From JAPWJZ01 sp041287865 (lineage in GTDB: Bacteria > Pseudomonadota > Alphaproteobacteria > Micavibrionales > UBA2020): a stretch of 64,000 nt of DNA. The first letter of the stretch is position 1, and each line of letters begins with the position of its first letter. Below the pieces are notes generated by a model, which was given only the letters and a program-made list of their open reading frames with translations, was not told the origin of the DNA and ran no database searches. Positions 26,118-33,822 of this stretch are shown here, in pieces. A program made the translations under genes and the position numbers. Location of the stretch: the NCBI GenBank assembly GCA_041287865.1, contig JBGGMV010000097.1, positions 1 through 64,000 of the forward strand, given 5' to 3'.

Positions 26118-26158
26118 CGGGCACGCGGCGGCGGAGAACGCCGGTGCCCGGATTTTGT
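26118..26158 (+). terminator. rho-independent terminator
   Basis: Stem CGGGCAC-g-CGGCG / CGCCG-GTGCCCG (26118-26150) followed by ATTTTGTT. It separates the receiver pair from the HAMP kinase gene. Confidence 0.7.
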
Positions 26159-26314
26159 TCCACATCGATTCAAAAACTAATGGCGTGCCTTTTAAAAAAA
26201 AGTGCGCCAGACTCATGAATAAAGGGCAGATTATCCATAATCGTGCGCAGAGATTCGGGGCAGAATAAAACATGAGCCTTTCCCCGCAACCTGCCAGAAT
26301 AACGGGGAATATCC

Positions 26315-29300
26315 ATGTCGAATGCCGCCGCAGTCCAGGCTGAACAGCAACCTGAAACACAACACATTCCCCCCACGACAAACGGCGCACATTCCTACGA
26401 CAACGAGATGATCGCCCTGCTCTACGCGCTGCACGCTCTGCGTCGCGGGCAGCCCGGCGTGCGCCTGCCCGCCGAATGGTCGGGCCTGTCGGGCAAAGTT
26501 GCCGACGCCTTCAACGCCGTCATCGAAATGAATGAACGCATGGCGCAGGAACTTGGCCTGCTCAGCCAGTCGGTCGGTAAAGAAGGTAAAATTTCGCAGC
26601 GTCTCTCGCTGGTGGAGATGGAAGGCTTCTGGCGCGATTCAGTCGGCCATGTGAACGGCCTCATCGACGACCTCGTCCACCCCACATCCGAAACCGCGCG
26701 CGTGATCGGCGCCGTGGCGCAGGGCGACCTGGCCCAGACCATGGCCCTTGAAATCGACGGCCGCCCGCTACAGGGGGAATTCCTGCGCACCGCCCGCACG
26801 ATTAACACCATGGTGGCCCAGCTGGGCTCCTTCGCCTCCGAAGTGACGCGCGTCGCGCGCGAGGTGGGTACCGAAGGTAAACTGGGCGGTCAGGCCAAGG
26901 TGAAGGGCGTCGCCGGCACCTGGAAAGACTTGACGGACTCCGTGAACATGATGGCCGGTAACCTGACCGGTCAGGTGCGTAACATCGCCGAGGTGGCGAC
27001 CGCCGTCGCCGGCGGCGACTTGTCCAAGAAAGTGACCGTCGACGTCAAAGGCGAAATTCTTGAACTGAAAAACACGATTAACACCATGGTGGACCAGCTC
27101 CGCTCCTTCGCCTCCGAAGTGACGCGCGTTGCCCGCGAGGTGGGTACCGAAGGCAAACTCGGCGGTCAGGCGCAGGTGGAAGGCGTCTCGGGCACGTGGA
27201 AAGACTTGACGGACTCCGTGAACTCGATGGCCGGTAACTTGACGGCTCAGGTGCGTAACATCGCGCAGGTGACGACCGCCGTCGCTAACGGCGACTTGTC
27301 GTCCAAGATTACCGTCGACGTTAAAGGCGAAATTCTTGAACTGAAAAACACCATTAACGCCATGGTGGACCAGCTGAACTCCTTCTCCGGCGAGGTGACG
27401 CGCGTCGCCCGCGAGGTGGGCACCGAAGGCAAGCTGGGCGGTCAGGCCGACGTGAAGGGCGTGGCCGGCACGTGGAAAGACTTGACGGACTCCGTGAACT
27501 TCATGGCCTCGAACCTGACAGCCCAGGTGCGTAACATCGCCGACGTGACCACGGCCGTCGCCAACGGCGACCTGTCGCGTAAGATTACGGTGAACGTGAA
27601 GGGCGAGATTCTTGAACTGAAGAACACCGTTAACACGATGGTGGACCAGTTGTCCTCCTTCGCTTCCGAGGTGACACGCGTCGCTAAAGAGGTGGGTACC
27701 GAGGGTAAACTGGGCGGTCAGGCCGACGTGCCCGGCGTCGGTGGTACGTGGAAAGGTCTTACGGACTCCGTGAACTCGATGGCCGGTAACTTGACCGGTC
27801 AGGTGCGTAACATCGCCGACGTGACGAAGGCCGTGGCCGCAGGCGACTTGTCCAAGAAGATTACGGTGGACGTGAAGGGCGAAATTCTCGAACTGAAGAA
27901 CACCATTAACACCATGGTGGACCAGCTGCGCTCCTTCGCTTCCGAAGTGACGCGCGTCGCCCGCGAGGTGGGTACCGAAGGTAAACTGGGCGGTCAGGCC
28001 AACGTGGAGGGCGTCGCCGGTACGTGGAAAGACTTGACGGACTCCGTGAACTCGATGGCCGGTAACCTGACCGGTCAGGTGCGTAACATCGCGCAGGTGA
28101 CGACCGCCGTCGCCAACGGCGACTTGTCGTCGAAAATTACCGTCGACGTGAAGGGCGAGATTCTTGAACTTAAAAACACCATTAACGCCATGGTGGACCA
28201 GCTGTCATCGTTTGCTTCCGAAGTGACGCGCGTCGCGCGCGAGGTGGGTACCGAAGGTAAACTGGGCGGTCAGGCGAACGTCGAGGGCGTGGCCGGTACC
28301 TGGAAAGACTTGACGGACTCTGTGAACATGATGGCCGGTAACCTGACCGGTCAGGTGCGTAACATCGCCGACGTGACGAAGGCCGTGGCCGCGGGCGACT
28401 TGTCGCGCAAAATTACGGTCGACGTGGCCGGTGAAATTCTTGAACTTAAAAACACCGTTAACACGATGGTCGACCAGCTCCGCTCCTTCGCCGCCGAGGT
28501 GACACGCGTCGCGCGGGAGGTGGGTACGGAAGGTAAACTGGGCGGTCAGGCCAACGTGGCGGGCGTCGCCGGTACGTGGAAAGACTTGACTGACTCTGTG
28601 AACTCGATGGCCGGTAACCTGACGGGTCAGGTGCGTAACATCGCCGACGTGACGAAGGCCGTGGCCGCGGGCGACTTGTCCAAGAAAATTACCGTCGACG
28701 TGGCCGGTGAAATTCTTGAACTCAAAGCCACCATCAACACCATGGTCGACCAGCTGAACTCCTTCGCCGCCGAGGTGACGCGCGTCGCCCGCGAGGTGGG
28801 TACTGAAGGTAAACTGGGCGGTCAGGCCCGCGTGGAAGGCGTCTCCGGCACGTGGAAAGACTTGACGGACTCCGTGAACATGATGGCGAACAACCTGACC
28901 TCTCAGGTGCGCGGTATCGCCAAGGTCGTGACCTCGGTCGCCAACGGCGACCTGAAACGGAAACTGACCGTGGAAGCCAAGGGCGAGATCGCCGAACTGG
29001 CCGACACCATTAACTCCATGATCGACACGCTCGCAACCTTCGCCGACCAGGTGACGTCAGTCGCACGCGAGGTGGGCGTGGAAGGTAAGCTGGGCGGTCA
29101 GGCAAAAGTTCCCGGCGCATCCGGTACATGGAAAGCTCTGACAGAGAACGTGAACCAGCTGGCCGCCAACCTGACAACCCAGGTTCGCGCCATCGCGAAA
29201 GTGGCGACCGCCGTGACGCAGGGCGACTTGACCCGTTCCATTGCGGTGGAAGCGCAGGGCGAGGTCGCCGTTCTGAAAGACACCATTAACGAGATGATCA

Positions 29301-32116
29301 GAAACCTGCGCGATACGACGCAGAAGAACACCGAGCAGGACTGGCTGAAAACCAACCTTGCGAAGTTCTCCCGCATGCTGCAGGGCCAGCGCGACTTGAC
29401 GAACGTCGGCCGTACCATTCTGTCCGAGCTCTGCCCCGTTGTCTCCGCCCAGCAGGCGGAATTCTACCTGCTGGACGCGAAAGACAAAGACCCGCGCCTG
29501 ACGCTGCTGGCCTCCTTCGCCTCCGAAGGCTCCGGCAACATCGGCAAGCAGATCGAGCTGGGTTCCGGCATTATCGGCCAGTGCGCGATCGAGAAACGCA
29601 AGATCGTCATCGACAACCTGCCCGACAGCTATATCCGCATTTCCTCGGCGCTCGGCTCGGCCGCGCCCCGCTCCGTGCTCGTCCTGCCGCTGATCTTCGA
29701 AGGACAGGTCAAGGGCGTGCTGGAACTTGCCTCGTTCGAGGGCTTCAACCCTTCGCACCTTGCACTCCTCGACCAGCTTGCTGAATCCATCGGTATCGTG
29801 TTGCACACCATCGAAGCCAACATGAGAACGGAAGACCTTCTGACCCAGTCGCAGTCTCTGGCGCAACAGCTCCAGACCCGCCAGCAGGAACTGCAGAACA
29901 CCAACCAGGAACTGCAGGAAAAAGCCCACCTGCTCGCCCAGCAGAACCAGGAGGTGGAACGCAAGAACTCCGAGGTGGAACAGGCCCGTCAGGAACTGGA
30001 AGACAAAGCGAAACAGCTTGCACTTACCTCCAAGTACAAGTCCGAATTCTTGGCCAACATGTCGCACGAATTGCGCACGCCTCTGAACTCGCTGCTCATC
30101 TTGTCCGACCAGCTGACCAAAAACCCCGAGGGCAACCTGACGCCCAAGCAGACCGACTTTACCAAGACCATTCACTCGTCGGGTAACGACCTGCTGATGC
30201 TCATTAACGACATTCTTGACCTTTCCAAGATCGAATCCGGCACGGTCATGGTGGAAACCTCCGACCTGCGCTTCGAAGACCTCAAAGGGTATGTCGCGCG
30301 TACCTTCACGCACGTCGCGGAATCGAAGAACGTCAGCTTCCTTATGCGCTTCGACCAGCGCCTGCCCAAATCGATGTTCACCGACAGCAAGCGCCTGCAG
30401 CAGATCATCAAGAACCTGCTCTCCAACGCCTTCAAGTTCACGCACCACGGCCAGGTTACGCTGACGGTGGAACCCGTGCAGGCAGGATGGAGCCCCGACA
30501 ACGAGGAGCTCAACCGCGCCAACGAAGCGCTCGCCTTCTCCGTCACCGATACCGGCATCGGCATCGCGGCGGACAAGCAGGCGATCATCTTCGAGGCCTT
30601 CCAGCAGGCCGACGGTTCGACCAGCCGTAAATACGGCGGCACGGGCCTTGGCCTTGCGATCTCGCGCGAGCTCTCCAAACTGCTGGGCGGTGAAATCCGC
30701 CTGGTGTCGCGTGTCGGACAGGGTTCGACCTTCACCCTCTACCTGCCTGCCGTCTACGCCCCCGTGCGCACGCGTAAAGTCGCGGCACCGGTCAACGAGC
30801 CCAGCCGCCAGATCGAATCCTTCCGCAAGCCCGCGCAGGAACCCGCCAACGACGCCGTCGTGGAACCCGATGCCGATGCAGAGGCCGGCATTCTGGTCAA
30901 CGAGGCCGGCGACGACCGCCACGATATCCAGCCCGGCGACCGCACGCTGATGATCGTGGAAAACGACCTCGGCTTCGCGCGCTTCCTGCTCGATACCTCG
31001 CGCGAGAACGGCTACAAAGGCCTTGTGACGTCCTTCGGCGCGGCCGCGCTGGTGATGACGCCCGATTACATGCCCGCCGCGATCCTGCTCGACATCCACC
31101 TGCCCGACATGACGGGCTGGCGCGTGCTGGAACGCCTGAAAAACGACATGGCGACCCAGCATATCCCCGTCTGCGTGATTTCGACCGACGAGGCGCGCGG
31201 CCGCGCGCTCAGCTCGGGCGCGCTCGGCTTCGTCTCGAAACCGATCCAGAGCCGCGACGTGCTTGACGAAACGCTGAAAGCGCTGACGCAGCACATCAAG
31301 CCCGGCAAGAAAACCGCGCTGCTGCTGGAGCCCGACGAAAAACTCCGCGCCCGCATCGTCGAGGACCTGACGATGGACGGATTGAAAGTCGAAGCCGTGA
31401 AGAACGAGAAAGCGGCGCTGAAAGCGCTGAAGGACGGCCATGTCGACTGCCTGATCGTCACCCCGCAAGCCGCCGAGATCGCCAAGAAAATGATCACCGA
31501 CGGCGAAGAAAGCAATTACGATACCAGCGCCTTCATTCTGGGCCGCATGCCTGTCATCCTCTGCGGCGATACGGAGGAACAGGTCTGGAACCGCTTGGCG
31601 GAATTCTATCCCGTGCGCCGCGTGCATGCGCCGGAACGCCTGCTGAACGCCGTCGTCTCCGCGCTGCACCTGAACCTCGCCCTGCTGCCGGATGACAAGC
31701 GCCTCAAGATCGAGAATATCCGCGAGGCCGACCCCATTCTGGCCGGCAAGAAAGCGCTGATCGTCGACGACGACGCGCGCAACATCTTTGCGCTTACCAG
31801 CGTGCTGGAGGAATACAAGATGGACATCGTCTCCGCCGACAACGGCCGCGACGCCATCTCGATCCTGCAAAAGACCGACGACGTGGATATTGTTTTGATG
31901 GACATCATGATGCCCGAAATGGACGGCATGCAGACCATCCGCGAAATCCGCAAGATCGCCAAGTTCAAGAACCTGCCGATCATCGCCGTGACCGCCAAAG
32001 CCATGAAGGGCGACCGCGAGAAATGCCTTGAATCGGGCGCGTGGGATTACCTGTCGAAACCCGTCGACACCAACCAGATGATCACCGTGCTGCGCGCATG
32101 GCTGCAGAAGGGATAA
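26315..32116 (+). CDS. giant soluble hybrid histidine kinase with nine HAMP-type repeats
   Basis: A 1933-aa kinase with no membrane helix, so cytosolic. Residues 1-174: N-terminal helical region with one diverged HAMP. Residues 175-1002: nine tandem 92-residue units, each with EVGTEGKLGGQ, GTWKDLTDSVN and GEILELKNTIN landmarks; units 1-7 are nearly identical, 8 and 9 diverge. Then GAF (about 1020-1165), a coiled coil rich in Gln/Glu, HisKA with His1251 in MSHELRTPL, HATPase (NLLSNAFKF; DTGIGIA; GTGLGLAIS), and three receivers: one near 1545-1665 (Asp in ILLDIHLPDM), a second near 1668-1790 lacking the acceptor Asp, and a third near 1810-1930 (Asp in VLMDIMMPEMDG). The layout resembles the poly-HAMP osmosensing (group III, Nik1-like) kinases of fungi and their bacterial relatives. 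The stop is 6 bp before the next kinase, so they share an operon. Confidence 0.92.
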   Translation: MSNAAAVQAEQQPETQHIPPTTNGAHSYDNEMIALLYALHALRRGQPGVRLPAEWSGLSGKVADAFNAVIEMNERMAQELGLLSQSVGKEGKISQRLSLVEMEGFWRDSVGHVNGLIDDLVHPTSETARVIGAVAQGDLAQTMALEIDGRPLQGEFLRTARTINTMVAQLGSFASEVTRVAREVGTEGKLGGQAKVKGVAGTWKDLTDSVNMMAGNLTGQVRNIAEVATAVAGGDLSKKVTVDVKGEILELKNTINTMVDQLRSFASEVTRVAREVGTEGKLGGQAQVEGVSGTWKDLTDSVNSMAGNLTAQVRNIAQVTTAVANGDLSSKITVDVKGEILELKNTINAMVDQLNSFSGEVTRVAREVGTEGKLGGQADVKGVAGTWKDLTDSVNFMASNLTAQVRNIADVTTAVANGDLSRKITVNVKGEILELKNTVNTMVDQLSSFASEVTRVAKEVGTEGKLGGQADVPGVGGTWKGLTDSVNSMAGNLTGQVRNIADVTKAVAAGDLSKKITVDVKGEILELKNTINTMVDQLRSFASEVTRVAREVGTEGKLGGQANVEGVAGTWKDLTDSVNSMAGNLTGQVRNIAQVTTAVANGDLSSKITVDVKGEILELKNTINAMVDQLSSFASEVTRVAREVGTEGKLGGQANVEGVAGTWKDLTDSVNMMAGNLTGQVRNIADVTKAVAAGDLSRKITVDVAGEILELKNTVNTMVDQLRSFAAEVTRVAREVGTEGKLGGQANVAGVAGTWKDLTDSVNSMAGNLTGQVRNIADVTKAVAAGDLSKKITVDVAGEILELKATINTMVDQLNSFAAEVTRVAREVGTEGKLGGQARVEGVSGTWKDLTDSVNMMANNLTSQVRGIAKVVTSVANGDLKRKLTVEAKGEIAELADTINSMIDTLATFADQVTSVAREVGVEGKLGGQAKVPGASGTWKALTENVNQLAANLTTQVRAIAKVATAVTQGDLTRSIAVEAQGEVAVLKDTINEMIRNLRDTTQKNTEQDWLKTNLAKFSRMLQGQRDLTNVGRTILSELCPVVSAQQAEFYLLDAKDKDPRLTLLASFASEGSGNIGKQIELGSGIIGQCAIEKRKIVIDNLPDSYIRISSALGSAAPRSVLVLPLIFEGQVKGVLELASFEGFNPSHLALLDQLAESIGIVLHTIEANMRTEDLLTQSQSLAQQLQTRQQELQNTNQELQEKAHLLAQQNQEVERKNSEVEQARQELEDKAKQLALTSKYKSEFLANMSHELRTPLNSLLILSDQLTKNPEGNLTPKQTDFTKTIHSSGNDLLMLINDILDLSKIESGTVMVETSDLRFEDLKGYVARTFTHVAESKNVSFLMRFDQRLPKSMFTDSKRLQQIIKNLLSNAFKFTHHGQVTLTVEPVQAGWSPDNEELNRANEALAFSVTDTGIGIAADKQAIIFEAFQQADGSTSRKYGGTGLGLAISRELSKLLGGEIRLVSRVGQGSTFTLYLPAVYAPVRTRKVAAPVNEPSRQIESFRKPAQEPANDAVVEPDADAEAGILVNEAGDDRHDIQPGDRTLMIVENDLGFARFLLDTSRENGYKGLVTSFGAAALVMTPDYMPAAILLDIHLPDMTGWRVLERLKNDMATQHIPVCVISTDEARGRALSSGALGFVSKPIQSRDVLDETLKALTQHIKPGKKTALLLEPDEKLRARIVEDLTMDGLKVEAVKNEKAALKALKDGHVDCLIVTPQAAEIAKKMITDGEESNYDTSAFILGRMPVILCGDTEEQVWNRLAEFYPVRRVHAPERLLNAVVSALHLNLALLPDDKRLKIENIREADPILAGKKALIVDDDARNIFALTSVLEEYKMDIVSADNGRDAISILQKTDDVDIVLMDIMMPEMDGMQTIREIRKIAKFKNLPIIAVTAKAMKGDREKCLESGAWDYLSKPVDTNQMITVLRAWLQKG
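26837..29320 (+). repeat. nine tandem 276-bp repeats (HAMP units)
   Basis: An in-frame array of nine 276-bp units inside the giant kinase gene. The first seven units are almost identical even at the DNA level (for example the words GAGGTGGGTACCGAAGG and AAAGACTTGACGGACTC recur with exact spacing), while the last two are drifting. Units can be ordered by short variants such as NSMAGN/NMMAGN and DVKGE/DVAGE. Recent expansion or gene conversion is likely, and the copy number may vary between strains. Confidence 0.95.
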
Positions 32117-32122
32117 AGAACT

Positions 32123-33751
32123 ATGGCGCAGGAACCCGTCGATATCCCGATGGCCGCCCACGAGGAGCCGGCTTCGCCCGAGCTCCGCAAGGTGGACATA
32201 TTGGTCTGCGACGACCTGCCGGAAAAAATCCTCGTCTACCGCAGCGTGCTGGAGGAACTGGGCCAGAACCTGATCTGCGCCAATAGCGGCGAAGAGGCGC
32301 TGAAACTGGTGCTGCAGCACGATTTCGCCGTCATCATGCTCGACGTCAACATGCCGGGCATGGACGGCTTCGAGACCGCCAGCCTGATCCGCCAGCGCCG
32401 GAAATCGGCCAAGACGCCCATCATCTTCCTCACCGCCTTCGTCGACGACGTGCATGCGGCGCAGGGCTATGCCTCGGGCGCGGTCGACTACCTGCTCACC
32501 CCCGTCATGCCTGAAATTTTAAAGGCCAAGGTGCGCGTCTTCATCGAGCTCCACCAGATGCGCCAGCAAGTGGCCCATCAGGCCGAAGAACACGCGCGCC
32601 GCATGGCCGCCGAAGAGGCCGACAGGCGCAAGGACGCCTTCCTCGGGATGCTGGCGCACGAGCTCCGCAACCCGCTGGGCCCCATCCGCAACGCCACTCA
32701 CCTGCTGCAGCAGTATGAGTCCGACGATCCGCAGCTGGGGCAGCTCCGCAGCATCATCGACCGGCAGGTCACGCATATGACGAAGCTGGTGGATGACCTG
32801 CTCGATTCAACGCGCCTTGCCAGCGGCAAGATGCTGCTCCGGAAAGAGCGCTGCGACCTCGCGCGTATCACAAAATTCACGGCGGAAGATTACCGCAGCA
32901 TTTTCGAAAGCCACGGGCTGAAACTGGTGCTCGACCTGCCCTCCACCCCCGTCTGGACGAACGGCGACCCGACGCGGATCCGCCAGATGGTCGGCAACCT
33001 GCTGCAGAACGCCGACAAATTCACGGCCTCGGGCGGCGAAGTGCTTGTCTCGCTGCGCATCCCGCAGGACGGCACAGCCGAAGTTGCGGTGAAGGATACC
33101 GGCATCGGCATCGACGCCGCCATGCTGCCGCATATTTTCGAGGTCTTCCAGCAGGCCGAACAAGGGCTCGACCGCAGCCGCGGCGGCCTCGGCCTTGGCC
33201 TGACGCTTGTCAAAGGCCTTGCGGGCCTGCACGGCGGCACGATCACGGCCGCCAGTGACGGGATCGGCAAGGGGGCGACCCTGACGCTGCGGCTGCCTGT
33301 TGAATCAGGCGCCTCCGCGCAGGCCAACAATGCTGCCGACGACGATCTGCCTGAAAATACCGTCATTCACCGCATTCTTATCATCGAGGACAGCATCGAC
33401 GCGGCGGAGACGACGCGCATGGTGCTGGAACGCGAAGGCCACGACGTACGCATCGCCAGCACGGGGCTGGAGGGCATCGCAACCGCCCATGATTTCAAGC
33501 CCAATATCATCCTCTGCGATATCGGCCTGCCCGGCATCGACGGCTATCAGGTCGCCAAGCGTCTGCGGCAGGACCCCGCGCTCTCAGATACTTACGTCAT
33601 CGCCCTCACCGGCTATGGCCGCGAAAAGGACCGCAAGCTGGCCGAGGAAGCGGGCTTTAACGAGCACATGACCAAGCCCATCGACTTCCCCATCCTGCGC
33701 CGCACGCTGACGCAGCTGCCTGGCCGCGCCGTTTCCGGCACCGCTGCCTGA
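32123..33751 (+). CDS. soluble hybrid histidine kinase (REC-HisKA-HATPase-REC)
   Basis: A 542-aa kinase without membrane segments. N-terminal receiver (about 28-145; CDDLPEK and the acceptor Asp in VIMLDVNMPGMDG), a short coiled coil (HQAEEHARRMAAEEADRR), HisKA with His in MLAHELRNPLGPIRNATHLL (about 178), HATPase (NLLQNADKF; DTGIGID; GLGLGLTLVKGL) and a C-terminal receiver (about 415-535; Asp in IILCDIGLPGIDG; Lys in TKPID). The input receiver means it is itself controlled by another kinase, most likely the giant HAMP kinase whose gene ends 6 bp upstream. Bidirectional terminator follows. Confidence 0.9.
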   Translation: MAQEPVDIPMAAHEEPASPELRKVDILVCDDLPEKILVYRSVLEELGQNLICANSGEEALKLVLQHDFAVIMLDVNMPGMDGFETASLIRQRRKSAKTPIIFLTAFVDDVHAAQGYASGAVDYLLTPVMPEILKAKVRVFIELHQMRQQVAHQAEEHARRMAAEEADRRKDAFLGMLAHELRNPLGPIRNATHLLQQYESDDPQLGQLRSIIDRQVTHMTKLVDDLLDSTRLASGKMLLRKERCDLARITKFTAEDYRSIFESHGLKLVLDLPSTPVWTNGDPTRIRQMVGNLLQNADKFTASGGEVLVSLRIPQDGTAEVAVKDTGIGIDAAMLPHIFEVFQQAEQGLDRSRGGLGLGLTLVKGLAGLHGGTITAASDGIGKGATLTLRLPVESGASAQANNAADDDLPENTVIHRILIIEDSIDAAETTRMVLEREGHDVRIASTGLEGIATAHDFKPNIILCDIGLPGIDGYQVAKRLRQDPALSDTYVIALTGYGREKDRKLAEEAGFNEHMTKPIDFPILRRTLTQLPGRAVSGTAA

Positions 33752-33764
33752 TAATCCCCCCTAA

Positions 33765-33804
33765 AAAAGAACGGGACGCCTTGCGCACAGCAAGACGCCC
33801 CGTT
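33765..33804. terminator. bidirectional terminator
   Basis: Stem 33769-33783 / 33790-33804 with two mismatches, A-run on the left (U-run for the minus strand) and TTTCTT on the right. It serves the kinase operon and the convergent alginate-lyase gene. Confidence 0.7.
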
Positions 33805-33822
33805 TCTTCCCTGCCAGCCGTC

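Noticed and set aside
26837..29320. Possible CRISPR-like array
   Set aside because: Repeats are 276 bp, in frame and translated as HAMP units, with no spacers.
29057..32455. 1132-codon open frame antisense to the giant kinase
   Set aside because: It mirrors the sense gene's codon bias, has no recognisable domain, and the sense strand encodes clear HAMP/GAF/kinase domains.
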